The notes beneath the pieces were generated by a model. The model was not told where the DNA came from, made no database searches, and saw only the letters and a list, made by a program, of their open reading frames with translations. Source: Hevea brasiliensis (Eukaryota; Streptophyta; Magnoliopsida; Malpighiales; Euphorbiaceae). Taken from it: DNA of 64,000 nt. Below are positions 35,334 through 48,504 of this stretch, in pieces (positions within the stretch are counted from its first letter, which is position 1; every line of letters starts with the position of its first letter). The stretch spans positions 30,682,287 through 30,746,286 of the forward strand of contig NC_079505.1 of the NCBI RefSeq assembly GCF_030052815.1, given 5' to 3'. The position numbers and the translations under genes are program-made.

Positions 35334-35338
35334 AAAAG
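35334..35338 (+). repeat. Left target-site duplication of copia A3
   Basis: AAAAG here and AAAAG at 44819-44823, directly outside the two LTR ends. Confidence 0.92.
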
Positions 35339-37430
35339 TGTTAGTAATATGCCCTAGAGCATATCATTTAGTATGTATCTTGTACATATTTTTAATAATA
35401 AAAGGCATTTCCACTTTTCCGTTTACATAATATATTTATGTGTAATAGAAAAGGTCCATTGATATTTTGTTAGAAATATTATTCTTAAGTTGTTAAGAAT
35501 ATGAGTGACAATATTTCTAGCACAAAGTATCATAAATAGGTTCACAATCGAGGATACTTCATAATAAGGACATGACTTATCCAGAAAGATTGTATTCATG
35601 TTTGTTCCCAAGTTATTTATATGAGATATAAATAAGATGGAATGGTGAGTCTCATGCCATATAACAAACATGATAGGCACTTATAAATGATAAGTAGGCC
35701 GAACGGTGACGCTTATGACAAGCACATGGAGTTTACTCTTGTCAATGTTTTGTCATAAATCATATCGATGCATATAATCTTTAGACACGAGATAGCACAG
35801 TTATCTTGTATATAGGTAGTTTGAGTTTGATCTGCTTTCATACTTGTACTATGTATGGGTATATGGGCATGTGTTGGCTCCTACTAGTTATATATGGAGG
35901 TAGGTGTTGATCAAGATGGAATCTGTTCCTCTAAGTAAATAGAGATAAAATCCTATGTTCATTTAATTGTTCTTGATGTTTCAAGTTCTGGCCAGACAGA
36001 TAGATTTATTCGAGAAAGAGTTTCGATGAGAAAAATCTTTTAATCAAGAACTGGAATTAAAAGATAACATAATATTCATAGCAAATGGAGTTTGACATAA
36101 ACCATGACTCGGCTTGAGTTGGGATTTTCTAACAGAGATCTTCTAGAGCATGGTAACATATGATTATAGGTTCATTTAAGGTAAATCTTATTACTAATTG
36201 GGTGGCCATGGCATGCTATGCTAGGTGTTAACCATGGTCTATGAGGTTCATAAAATGATTTAGAGAAATCATTTGTGGTAAGAAAGAGTTCTGATGATAT
36301 TAAGAGTTGATATCATGTCTCATTGCCAATTAGTGATGAGCCTAGTAAGTCACACACATACACAAGTTATCACCTATTTAAATATGATTTAATTAATTAA
36401 TTAAAGAGTTTAATTGATTAATTAAATAGATTTGGTTTGCAATTAAATTGCAAAGTCCCTAGCATGACTTGAAACCAAATCTAGATTATTGGATGTGTAG
36501 TATAAATTAAATTTATATTTAAAGTGTTTAAATATGAATTTAATTGATGAGAAATTAATTAATAGAGATTAATCAATTAATTTATATTTGATATAAATTA
36601 ATTAGAAGAAGAAAATAATTATTTTGGGTTAAGAACTCAAAATTAAGACACAGAGGCATTTTGGTCATTTTGCAGTGTGACACGTGGCACCATGAGATGG
36701 TGACACATGGCATAACACATAAGCTTGCCAAATAATTTAATCATGTAAGATGATTAAAATCAAGATTAAATATAGGTTTGACACTTGGCACAATGTGATT
36801 GGGTCACTTAAACCTAGAGCTAATCAAAAGGTGACATGTGGCTAGGGTTTAATGTGTTAACCTAGCTATTTAAGTGGGGTTATGAAAAGAAAACACAACC
36901 AGCAGCCTCTCCTCTCATATGTCACGCCACTTTGAGCCTCTCCAGCTATTTCTCTTCATCTCTCATCAATTCAAAGAGATTAGCCATCAATCTCTTGAAT
37001 TAAGAACACTAGAAATTGTTTCTAGTGTCCTGTTTGCATCTCTAATCTCTTAAAAGGCAGAACTTGAATTTCTAATTAATAAAAAGGCTTTAGAAGCTGT
37101 TCAAGGGCTGCCATAGGTGTTCTTGGTGTGGACAAGCTAGAGGGACAACATCCGGTGTCCTCAAGACGAATCTCAAAGGCGCGACACGCGGCACATCAAG
37201 AGGTTAGTGTAATCGTTCTTGATTTAATCTAGGGTTCTAAAATTAATCTGATTAATTTTAAAATCTTAAATGGCAAATACAGATCAAAAAACATATTAAA
37301 AGAGTTTTAATATATTGTTTATCATTGAAATCAAATAGATAAAAATAAATCTTGCATGGTGCTTGTGACCCTAGGTGAAAATTTTTGAATTCAATGGTAT
37401 AATCTTGTGTTTTTCACGCCTGTTCCTTCA
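35339..37430 (+). repeat. 5' LTR of copia A3
   Basis: Starts TGTTAGTAATATGCC and ends GTTCCTTCA. It carries the TATA-like CTATTTAAG near 36863 and the two hairpins near 36965-37026. Confidence 0.94.
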
Positions 37431-37432
37431 AT

Positions 37433-37445
37433 TGGTATCAGAGCC
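37433..37445 (+). other. Primer-binding site of copia A3
   Basis: TGGTATCAGAGCC, an exact initiator tRNA-Met-type site, three bases after the 5' LTR. Confidence 0.92.
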
Positions 37446-37689
37446 ACTATATTTGCCATTTAGATTGTTGATTATATAATTTAATTGTGTGTTTGATCAT
37501 GAGATCAAGAGATTCATTGCTGGTTGGATCATGAGATGTGGCGTCACACATGGAGAAGCCACCATTGGTGGCGGCAACAATGGATCCATGGGTGATTCAA
37601 GGTTTGGCTTTTAATTCTGCAATTGTTGTATGATCTAAGGCCTATTCTTTGACTAATTAAAGTGTTTAATTAGTTGTTTTAATCACACA

Positions 37690-38035
37690 ATTAAATTATG
37701 ATTCAAATCAGAATTTTAAAAAAATGTTTGAATGTGATTCAAATCTGAATTTTAAAAGTTGTTTGAATGTGATTCAAATCTGAATTTTTAAAGTTGTTTG
37801 AATCATATTTAAATCTGATTTTTTAAAATTGATTCAATAAAATTCAGATCTGATTTTTTAAAAAATATTTGAATGTGATTCGAATCTGATTTTTTAAAAA
37901 ATATTTGAATGTGATTCAAATCTGAATTTTTGAAGTTGTTTGAATGTGATTCAAATCTGAATTTTTAAATTTGTTTGAATGAGATTCAAATATGAATTTT
38001 TAAATTTATTTGAATCATATTCAAATCTGGATTTT
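37690..38035 (+). repeat. Tandem repeat of about 35 bp in copia A3 leader
   Basis: Same array as 12002-12330 in A2, with about ten units based on GTGATTCAAATCTGAATTTT. Confidence 0.85.
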
Positions 38036-39202
38036 TAAGTTGAATATGAGATATTCAATTTAATATAAGTATGCATGTTTTATTTAATTGTTAAATAGTG
38101 ATATGCATGATGGATGATCATGGACTATAAAAGACCAATGTGATTGGATTTATTTCTTTTATGTTTCTTTGGGATTGTAAATTAATTTATTTTAATTTAT
38201 TTTGGGCATATATTATTAAGTTTGTAATATTTTTGGGTTGTAATTTCATTTATTTAAGTTCTTGTAAATTCGCCTTGGTATGCCAAGGATTACTATGTAA
38301 TATTGGATTGCAAGAAGTTCAAGGAGGTCAAGAGCATTGGTGGGACCAGTGGGAGGAATTCAAGATCAAGTGTTGATTATGTACTCCTTTAGCAACTCTT
38401 GTAAAATGAATGAATGAAATGCACCTAGGAATGCCCCGATTCAATTCTTGGTGGCTCGAATTGAATCCTTAGAAAGTCCATGATCATACCATATTCTTCG
38501 CTTATCCATGAATGCATGAGATGTATGGGAATGTATGCAATTATATGATATATGCATGCTAAATGGATAATGTGCAAAGTGAGACCTTAATAGTAATTAG
38601 GATGGCTATAAAATCTTCCAAACAAATGATTAAGTTGGAAATGCTATAATTAAAGTAATTATAACATAAGCCCTCCATTGGGGCAATTATTTTAAGAAAT
38701 TTTAAATAGTTGCATGAGATGCAATTAATTTAAGAGATTTTCTTAAGAATAATTGTTAAGCATGAGATGTTGTAAATATGTAAATGGTTTGGTGGCCAAT
38801 ATTGGATGTACTGAGGACATTAAAATTATTTGCATAATTCGGCTCAATGGGATCAACTTAACTAATGCATGGTAAGTCAATATTGTATGTACACGAGATT
38901 TTGAGCATTAGGGGCTAGTAAAAGTTGAACCTCACATGAGATGTGATGGGCAAGGAGTTGCTCACTTATAGTTTATTGTAATTCCAATAATGGATGTACG
39001 AGGATGATCAATAGAATTATAAGAATTCAATCACCCACTAGAAATCCATCCATCTAGTATTTCCGTTATCTACTTTGGAAGTGTAGGATTCGCTAAGTTA
39101 GTGGGAGGACCAATTAGATTAAAAGACCATAATCATTTTGGCTAATTACATGATACATTTACTAATTAATGGTTATTTTCTGCGATTAATTTTACGATAA
39201 AA

Positions 39203-40040
39203 ATGAGCACAAAACAACCACCACCATCCAATATCCTTGCAAGCATACTTGATCACAACAGTTGAGGACCTAATCATGCGATTGGCTAAGAAATTTGAAA
39301 CTTGTCTGAACCTTGAACATATAGGATATGTTCTATATTCAAATGTTCTGGTCCCTTACCTCCGGAGGCCACACAAGAGGAACATGATACTTTGGACAAG
39401 TTGAAGGAGCATGATATGAGAGCTAAGTGTTACATGCTTGCGTCCATGAGTAATGAGTTACAGAAGCAACATTAGAACATTCAGAGTGCTAGTGAGATCC
39501 TCCTTCACCTACAAGAGTTGTATGGTTAGCACAGCAGGAATGATAGGTATGAGATATCTAAACAGTTATTCCGTATGAGGATGTATGAGGGACAGAATGT
39601 TGGGGATCATGTCCACAAGATGATTCGGTGATTGAGCGGTTGGAACATCTTGACTTCAACATGGATTTCCAACTACAAACGGATTTGATCCTTGATCCTT
39701 TCTCGAGTCTTTTGGGAATTTTGTGAAAAATTTACATATGACTAAACAGGAATGCACCTTAGCTGAATTACTCAACATGCTGATTATTGCCCAAACGAAT
39801 ATGCCAGCAATAAAGAAAAGAGGTAGCTTTGTTGCATCTTCTTACTGGAAAGTCCAACAAGAAGAAAGGCAATAAGAAAAAGAAACCTCGATTCTGGTCC
39901 TTCCAAGAAAATAGCTAAGCAGAAAAAGTAAGACTAAAGTCGATGGAGGCAAAGGAAAGTGTTTCCACCGCCAACAGAAAATGTTTCCATTGCCGATGAA
40001 AGTGTTTCCACCGGCAGTGTAGCAATCTAAATGAAAGCAA
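39203..40040 (+). pseudogene. gag: Copia A3 gag, heavily frameshifted
   Basis: The ATG at 39203 begins MSTKQPPPSNILASILDHN as in A2, but single- and two-base losses then break the frame repeatedly, so no long frame survives. Nearly every loss sits at a CTG, CAG or CCTG-type site of A2; for example GACTGGACC reads GAGGACC near 39263. The zinc knuckle and protease are replaced by three tandem half-knuckle units (39954-40018). If the losses are base-calling errors, the true gag may be more intact than it looks. Confidence 0.82.
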
Positions 40041-42705
40041 TGCCATGGTGAAAACCAACTCAAGTTCAAAATATACTTGGCACTTAAGGTTAGGTCATGT
40101 TGCGAGAAGATAGGATTGCAAAATTGGAGAAAATGGGGATTCTATCCTCATTGGGCTCTGAGCCTACTCCAACTTGTGAATCTTGCCTTGAGGCAAAATG
40201 ACTAGATCACCCTTTGTTGGACAAGGGCTAAGAGCTGAAAATATTTTGGAACTAATACATAGTGATGTATGTGGTCCGTTTAAAGAAATGGCTAGAGGGG
40301 CTTTCATTATTTTATTACCTTTCTTGATGATAAATCAAGGTTTGGGTATTTGTATTTGATGAAATACAAATATGAATCCTTTGAAAAGTTCAAAGAATTT
40401 AAATCTGAAGTAGAAAATCAAACAGGAAAAAATATTAAAGATCTTCGATCAGATCGTGGAGGTGAATATTTGAGTACCGAATTTGATGAATACTTGAGAG
40501 AGCATGGCATTGTTTCTCGGTGACTCCTCCAGAACGCATACACGGTGAATGGTGTATCTGAAAGGAGAAATCGTACCTATTGGATATGGTACGTAGTATG
40601 ATGAGCTATCTTGATATGCCAATCTCCTTTTGGGATTTGCATTAGAATCACTTTATATATTCGAATAGGATTCCATCAAAATCGTTTCTTCCACACCTTA
40701 TGAGATATGGCATGGAAGAAAACCAAGTCTTAAGCATGTTAAGATTTGGGGTTGTCCACTTATATCAAAAGTGAACACCGATAAATTGGAGACGGATCGA
40801 GAAAAGGTCGATTTTTTGGATATCCAAAAGATAGTTTTGGATATTATTTTTTTTTTGCCTACTTCACAAAAGGTTGTGATAAGTAGAGATGCCCAATTTA
40901 TTGAACAACAGTTTTTACAAGAAGGACTCAAAGGAATGCAAATAGAGTTAGAATTGGAGAATTCGACCAACCATCGCATCGAGATGGATATAGATCCATC
41001 TAGTCAACCTATACCCATTGATGAAACATCTACTTTGTTCCTCGTAGAACAACTGAGGTATCTCACCCACGGTGAGATATGGTTTTATTCATGAAGAAGA
41101 ACAAGAGTTGTCTACTCATGAAGAAGTAGATCATGGAGATGATCCACTTACCTATGAAGAAGCCATATCAGATATAGACTCTTTAAAATGGATTGATGCT
41201 ATGAAATCTGAGATTGATTACATGTATAAGAATCAAGTTTGGGATCCTGTTGACCCACCTAAAGGCATTGTACCTATAGGGAACAAATGGGTTTTCAAGA
41301 AGAAAATTGGTTACGATGGAAAGGTAGAGACCTATAAGGCAAGGCTAGTAGCGAAGGGTTTCGCCAAAGGCAAGGAATAGACTATGAGGAGACTTTCTAC
41401 TTTGTTGCCATGCTTAAATCAATTAGGATTTTATTAGAAATATCTGCATACTATGATTATGAGATTTGGCAGATGGATGTCAAAAAATCTTTTCTTAATG
41501 TATACATTGAAGAAAACATGTTCATGGACAAACCTATGGGATTTGAATCCCAAGATGGTTCCAAGGTATGCAAGCTAAAGCGATCCATTTATGGGTTGAA
41601 ACAAGCTTCGAGGAGTTGGAACATCCGTTTTGATGAAGCCATTATATCCTTTAGTTTTATCAAAAATGAGGATGAGCCATGTGTATATAAGAAGGTTAGT
41701 GACAGTGCTATCATTTTCCTTGTCTTATATGTGGATGACATACTGTTGATGGGTAATGATACAGGTATGTTGACGACTATAAAGGTATGGTTATCAAATA
41801 CATTCTCCATGAAAGACTTAGGGGAGGCAACCTATATTCTTGGGATTCGCATCTATAGAGATAGAGCGAAAAGAATAATTGGTTTATCCCAAAGTCTATA
41901 CTTGGAAAAGATGTTAAAAAGGTTTAACATGCTTGATTCCAAGAGAGGATTGTTACCAGTGAGACATGGTATCCATCTTTCTAAAGAGATGTCTCCAAAG
42001 ACATCTGAAGAAAGAGATAAGATGGCCAGGATTCCATATGCTTCGGCTATTGGAAGTTTAATGTATGCAATGTTGTGTACTAGGCGGATATCGCATATCT
42101 TTATTAGTTTGACTAGCGGTATCAATCCAATCCAGTTTGGAACATCTGGATAGTCATCAAGAATATTCTTAAGTACTTAAGAAGAACTAAGGATTTATTC
42201 TTGATTTATGGAGGTGGAGACTTGCAATTGGATGGTTATCGATTCGATTTCCAATCGGATATCGATGATAGAAAGTCTACCTCGGATATGTGTTCATTTG
42301 TAATGGAGGTGCGATCGGTTGGAAGAGTTCCAAGCGAGCACGATTGCAGATTCCACTCCGAGGTGAGTATATTGTTGCATCGAATCCGCAAAGGAAGTCA
42401 TTTGGATAAAGAAGTTAAATGCAGAACTTATAGTAGTTCCTTCCATTAAGTCAGCAGTTCCACTACACTGTGACAACAATGGAGCAGTCATGCAGGCTAA
42501 GGAACTAAGGTCTCACCAGAAATCCAAACACATAGAAAGGCGCTACCACATTATCAGAGAAATAGTTGGGCGAGGCGATGTAGCCATGCAGAAAATAGCA
42601 TCAGCTGAAAATCCAGCTGATCCATTCACTAAGCCTATGTCACAGACTCAGTTAGACCGACATCTTGAGAAGATAGGTCTAAGATATTGTAATGAATGGC
42701 TCTAG
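40041..42705 (+). pseudogene. pol: Copia A3 pol without protease, broken
   Basis: GAG-pre-integrase and the integrase core lie at about 40075-40620 with many frameshifts, though SDRGGEY is still encoded near 40450. The reverse transcriptase is the best-preserved part: 41072-41380 (WVFKKKIG) and the open frame 41410-42153, with QMDVKKSFLN, YGLKQASRSW and an intact YVDD near 41726. RNase H from about 42190 is broken by CTG/CAG losses, but the last 71 codons (42490-42705) are open and end NEWL. No protease is present. Confidence 0.9.
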
Positions 42706-42719
42706 TGCTAGTGGGAGAT
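42706..42719 (+). other. Polypurine tract of copia A3
   Basis: GCTAGTGGGAGAT immediately before the 3' LTR start at 42720, as in A1 and A2. Confidence 0.75.
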
Positions 42720-44818
42720 TGTTAGTAATATGCCCTAGAGCATATCATTTAGTATGTATCTTGTACATATTTTTAATAATAAAAGGCATTTCCACTTTTC
42801 CGTTTACATAATATATTTATGTGTAATAGAAAAGGTCCATTGATATTTTGTTAGAAATATTATTCTTAAGTTGTTAAGAATATGAGTGACAATATTTCTA
42901 GCACAAAGTATCATAAATAGGTTCACAATCGAGGATACTTCATAATAAGGACATGACTTATCCAGAAAGATTGTATTCATGTTTGTTCCCAAGTTATTTA
43001 TATGAGATATAAATAAGATGGAATGGTGAGTCTCATGCCATATAACAAACATGATAGGCACTTATAAATGATAAGTAGGCCGAACCAGTGACGCTTATGA
43101 CAAGCACATGGAGTTTACTCTTGTCAATGTTTTGTCATAAATCATATCAATGCATATAATCTTTAGACCTGAGATAGCACAGTTATCTTGTATATAGGTA
43201 GTTTGAGTTTGATCTGCTTTCATACTTGTACTATGTATGGGTATATGGGCATGTGTTGGCTCCTACTAGTTATATATGGAGGTAGGTGTTGATCAAGATG
43301 GAATCTGTTCCTCTAAGTAAATAGAGATAAAATCCTATGTTCATTTAATTGTTCTTGATGTTTCAAGTTCTGGCGGAGACAGATAGATTTATTCAGAAAG
43401 AGTTTCGATGAGAAAAATCTTTTAATCAAGAACTGGAATTAAAAGATAACATAATATTCATAGCAAATGGAGTTTGACATAAACCATGACTCGGCTTGAG
43501 TTGGGATTTTGTATGCAGAGAGATTCTAGTGCATGGTAACATATGATTATAGGTTCATTTAAGGTAAATCTTATTACTAATTGGGTGGCCATGGCATGCT
43601 ATGCTAGGTGTTAACCATGGTCTATGAGGTTCATAAAATGATTTAGAGAAATCATTTATGGTAAGAAAGAGTTCGATGATATTAAGAGTTGATATCATGT
43701 CTCATTGCCAATTAGTGATGAGCCTAGTAAGTCACACACATACACAAGTTATCACCTATTTAAATATGATTTAATTAATTAATTAAAGAGTTTAATTGAT
43801 TAATTAAATAGATTTGGTTTGCAATTAAATTGCAAAGTCCTAGCATGACTTGAAACCAAATCTAGATTATTGGATGTGTAGTATAAATTAAATTTATATT
43901 TAAAGTGTTTAAATATGAATTTAATTGATGAGAAATTAATTAATAGAGATTAATTAATTAATTTATATTTGATATAAATTAATTAGAAGAAGAAAATAAT
44001 TATTTTGGGTTAAGAACTCAAAATTAAGACACGAGGCATTTTGGTCATTTTGCGGTGTGACACGTGGCACCATGAGATGGTGACACATGGCATAACACAT
44101 AAGCTTGCCAAATAATTTTAATCATGTAAGATGATTAAAATCAAGATTAAATATAGGTTTGACACTTGGCACAATGTGATTGGGTCACTTAAACCTAGAG
44201 CTAATCAAAAGGTGACATGTGGCTAGGGTTTAATGTGTTAACCTAGCTATTTAAGTGGGGTTATGAAAAGAAAACACAACCAGCAGCCTCTCCTCTCATA
44301 TGTCACGCCACTTTGAGCCTCTCCAGCTATTTCTCTTCATCTCTCATCAATTCAAAGAGATTAGCCATCAATCTCTTGAATTAAGAACACTAGAAATTGT
44401 TACTAGTGTCATGTTTGCATCTCTAATCTCTTAAAAGGCAGAACTTGAATTTCTAATTAAAATAAAAAAGATTTAGAAGCTATTCAATGGCTGCCATAGG
44501 TGTTCTTGGTGTGGACAAGCTAGAGGGACAACATCCGGTGTCACGAAGACGAATCTCAAAGCGCAGACACGCTGCAGCACATCAAGAGGTTAGTGTAATC
44601 GTTCTTGATTTAATCTAGGGTTCTAAAATTAATCTGATTAATTTTAAAATCTTAAATGGCAAATACAGATCCAAAAACATATTAAAAGAGTTTTAATATG
44701 TTGTTTATCATTGAAATCAAATAGATAAAAATAAATCTTGCATGGTGCTTGTGACCCTAGGTGAAAATTTTTGAATTCAATGGTATAATCTTGTGTTTTT
44801 CACGCTTCCGTTCCTTCA
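42720..44818 (+). repeat. 3' LTR of copia A3
   Basis: TGTTAGTAATATGCC to GTTCCTTCA, followed by the right AAAAG duplication. It differs from the 5' LTR mainly by small losses at CTG/CAG positions, for example GTTCGATGAT at about 43671 against GTTCTGATGAT at about 36290. Confidence 0.94.
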
Positions 44819-45486
44819 AAAAGAAACATTTCATTGATTATAAGACTCAAAATTAATATTACAGAACTATTCTGGTAAATGAAATCTCAAATTTACATTT
44901 ACAATAATTTACATTTAATTACATACCAAAATATTTTACAAGATTTTTTATACAACTGCTCAAATAATTACATACATATTATTACATGCATACATCAAAA
45001 CCTGTGTACATGGGTATACCTGGAGCTGATCTGAATGTCTCTTCAAAGAAGCTTACTCAATTGCTCTATCTCTTTTCATCTGCGACAGCATACAAAGCTA
45101 TCGCTGAGTGGTGAACTCAGTGGTGCACAACTATAATTTAAAACATAGTACAATATACCTTAACAAAAATTACAGCAAATAATTTAGAAATCTGGATATT
45201 CATCAAATTCCAAAACTCAAAATATTCATTGCCAATAATATGAATCATTTGTATAAAATGACTTTGATCACGAAGTTCAATTTATGAAATCATAACTAAC
45301 CATTTAAGGTAATTCCGACAAAATCAATTATACATAAATCATAATTGAAATCACAATTCTTTCTTATTCAAAAACATTTTGTATCTCAAAAACCATTATG
45401 TATCTCAAAAACCATTCTGTATCTCAAAAACCATTCTTTATCTCACTAACTATGCAAGACTAATCCGAAAGGGCCATCTTCAGGGT

Positions 45487-45555
45487 GATTCTAACTCCCT
45501 ATGGTCGGGGAGGTCGAATCGGATTCTAACTCCTTATGGTCGGGGAGGTCGAATC
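45487..45555 (-). repeat. Direct duplication within LTR C1
   Basis: Two copies of a 34-base unit ending TATGGTCGGGGAGGTCGAAT (45487-45520 and 45522-45555). The corresponding part of C2 (near 62575) has no such duplication. Confidence 0.8.
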
Positions 45556-47693
45556 ATCGTGCACAGTACACATCACAATAATGAATCTTCCAAAAGTGCC
45601 ATAATGATAAAAAAAACTTAGATCTAACCTCAAATTAGAGGAGAATCTAAGCCTATGCATGTACCATGATAATCAAAACACAACTAACTCCATTGTCTTC
45701 TCAACAAATGAGAGAGACGGGTAATAACCTAGTCAAGCATCTATAGTGAGATATAAAACAATATCACAATCCTTTTAGTGAGCATAAATCACAATACAAT
45801 TCGATTCAAAGTCAATTCTAATATCCAATAATTTTTATGCTCATCACAATTCAAATCATAAATTTGCATTTTTCCATGCAAATTGCCCATCACAATTCAA
45901 AACATGTTCTATCACAATTTTCCAAAACATAATTTATTCAATCCACAACAATGCTTAATACTTGTGGAAATACCATTTCACAAAGCTAAATTCATACATA
46001 CTATAACAATTTCAATAATCATTGAATTAAATCAAATGCTTAACATAATACATAAGAAAAATATGTCATTTAATCATATGAAATATTCAGAACAAAATCA
46101 GTTAAAAACTAGTTGTGCACAAATCTCTGATAACTATCTCTTGGTTCTGACTCAGTGTTTCCTTCCCTTTCCCCGAGTCTTTGCTAACTGAGAAACACAA
46201 TTTGAAGTGTTTCAGTACTCATTTAAACTGTCTCTAAGAATAAAGCTTAATAATTAATTCATTAAATTCTATTATTTCCTTAGTCAACCTAAGATGTTGA
46301 CCCTCGATGCAGTCTAGGTGAATTAGGTTTTAATGTTACAAATATGTCACATTTGTAGCCTTTTAGTATTGGTACATGTTACCAAATTCATTTCCATGTA
46401 TATTGTGTTTTATTGCAATTTATCGGATTCCGATATACTATTTTGACATAGCTGGACGATCTAGTTCCCTCAGTTTTCGGGTTTCGGTCAAAACTACAAA
46501 CTTGTAGGTCTGTGTCTTATTGCACTCGGGGCAAAATTTCAGGTTATTCTGAGTTATGTAGACCAAGTTATGGTCAATTTACCAATGCTGGTCAGAATGC
46601 ATAAAAATGGTCACTTTAGGTCATTTTTAGGTCACTTTTGGTTCGGCCAGTTTTTGGATCCGAACTTGTGCAAGCTATTTGACTTGGTTATGGTCATTTC
46701 TGGTGTTAGTGTCTTCATAAGAGTTGTAGATATATGTCTTAACTATTCATGCTAAAAATTTCAGGTCAATTGGACCTATTTTGAGTGAGTTATGGCCAAA
46801 ATACTAACTGCTGCCTAAATAGTGAATTTTCAGGCCTTAAATGCACTAATCCGGATTTGGTCATTTTTAATGTTACCTTCCAAGTAGAATTTTGGTAAGC
46901 TTCCTTCATGAAAGTTGGCACATTTTGTGCTTAGTTTCACCTCCAATTGGTCTCATACCAATTGGAGCCACACACTTAAGGTTCTAAGCCAAAACCTACA
47001 CTGCCCTATTGCTCATTGTTCATCACTCATCAATTACACATTTAACACTTACGAATTTACACATCCATGCCAATTCTGGTTTGTACCATAACATAAACAC
47101 ATTTCACAACTCATTTTTGGTCATTTTGGCAGCTTATAACCACACTCAATATACACATTATAGTCCAGAATTTTCCAAGTCCAAATTACAAACAATTTAG
47201 CCACATAACCTAGCTCATTTACATGTCCACATTCAAACCTTAATACACATATACAAGCTGCCATAACAAGCACCATAATTCAACCATATAATTCTATATA
47301 CCAAACCACAAAATAACATATCTTGACATACACTTCAAGTTTGTCGAATTGTACCTCTCTTTCAATTTACTTCCAAGCTTCCAAAGTCAAGTGTACATTC
47401 ACATATATATTTAGTACACATCACCCAATTTATTCCTACACACATAAACACTTCATCAACACTTTAATCTACCATTTACATGCAAAGATAACTGCTCTCA
47501 TTGAAGTTTCATGGCTGCCAAAAATATACCTCTCCCTTAACTCATCGGGTGGACAAGGTTCGCCCAACTCTAATTTTCAGCATACCGGGACACAACTTTG
47601 GAGTTTTTGGGCAGTTTCAAGGCCACCTTATGGCCTACCGACAGGGAAGACAGAGGCAGAATTGAATTTCACCTCCTTGGTATCGACCGAGTG

Positions 47694-48504
47694 ATGAATA
47701 TAGATGAGTTCAACGCCATCTTCAGCTTCGATAGCACCGGCCACTAAGAGATCCCTAGGAATCGCATGCTCTATAACAACATTAACTTCTGGAGTTCCAT
47801 TGCCTCGAAAATGGAGCCGTATAACTCCAGTAAGTCCAAATCCATAGATATCACAAGTCCAACCCTGTGCTACATGCACCGATTCATCGCCCACACCATC
47901 ATGAGCCGTGGTGACAGCCTTGGCATGGTAAACGCCAGCGAGCTATTCTTCTTGTGGTGTATGGTCACCGGACAGTGCTACAGCACTAGCTTGTTTTTGT
48001 GCAACCACCTCCGCCATCTCTGTCATCAGCCTACCGGGCACATAGTGCTTGGTGGCCTTATCACAACCATCACCCTCCACTTCAGATTCGTTCTAGGACA
48101 TCACAGGCTGTGCTCTATCAGTGGAACATCAAGAATAGATCAAACCGTCTGCATATCCCTGGGGATATGTAAAAAGGTGGGCAACACCTACTACCTGTTG
48201 GATGCCGAAGAGAATGCCATCCCTCGGAGAGACAAAGCACAAGAAGGACCTGGCGAGACTTCGCAGCCACAGGCGGAAACCCAAGAGCCTCTGTTTCAGG
48301 AGTCCCCCTCTCGAGTGCCTCCATACGCACAACCACCCACAGACCCAGTACTCGCATACCTACAGCACATGGAGACCACAATCAACAACAGGAAGCGAGC
48401 AATCAAGGGCAGCCTCTAAGAAGCCCACAACAAGTTGGACATGCTAATGGAGAGGCTCGATGAAGAGGAGCCAGCATCACCATCATCACCATCAGAGACC
48501 TTTT
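47694..48504 (+). pseudogene. Athila 3' ORF (plant transposon protein domain), two stops
   Basis: In one frame from MNIDEFNAIFSFDS the protein continues after a TAA (about 47742) with NNINFWSSIASKMEPYNSSK, TSPTLCYMHRFIAHTIMSRG, GMVNASELFFLWCMVTG and IVLGGLITTITLHF. It ends in a proline/glutamine-rich segment and, after another TAA at 48417, a short coiled-coil-like tail (AHNKLDMLMERLDEEE). The order R-Y/M-H, SRGDS, VN-x-x-x-L-x-x-L-W and GGLIT matches the domain found in Athila-family elements downstream of pol. It has been called env-like in some elements; no signal peptide or membrane segment is evident here. Only two stops interrupt about 270 codons, so decay is modest. Confidence 0.72.

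Larger units (their letters stand above)
35339..44818 (+). mobile_element. Copia LTR retrotransposon A3, complete, with target duplications
   Basis: The 5' LTR is 35339-37430 (2092 bases) and the 3' LTR 42720-44818 (2099 bases). The primer site is exact (TGGTATCAGAGCC at 37433). Perfect AAAAG duplications flank the element. The internal region has the same leader array, protease deletion and gene order as A2. Sequence quality is odd: many CAG/CTG sites of A1 and A2 appear as CG, producing most of the frame breaks, especially in gag and at the 3' end of pol. The LTRs are close to each other, so the insertion looks recent. Confidence 0.95.
35001..47535 (-). mobile_element. LTR C1, minus strand, interrupted by copia A3
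   Basis: The two parts are 35001-35338 and 44824-47535, about 3.05 kb once A3 is removed. On the minus strand the LTR ends GGGTGTGACA at 35001. The terminal sequence (CACCCTA, then CATGATCCCGTAGTA and CTACAAGGGATTTTAAA) matches C2 at 61723-61835. Its other end is lost where Athila-like sequence begins at about 47535. No coding region is supported; frames such as 45883-46191 and 46570-46755 lie in LTR sequence. Confidence 0.75.

Noticed and set aside
45361..45440. Short repeats of CTCAAAAACCATT in LTR C1 as a possible CRISPR-like array
   Set aside because: Unit and spacer are only about 20 bases in total with no unique spacers, in plant nuclear DNA. It is a plain local duplication.
47628..47894. 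Minus-strand frames at 47628-47894 and 48118-48381 over the Athila ORF
   Set aside because: They are shadows of the plus-strand ORF, which has the recognised domain order.
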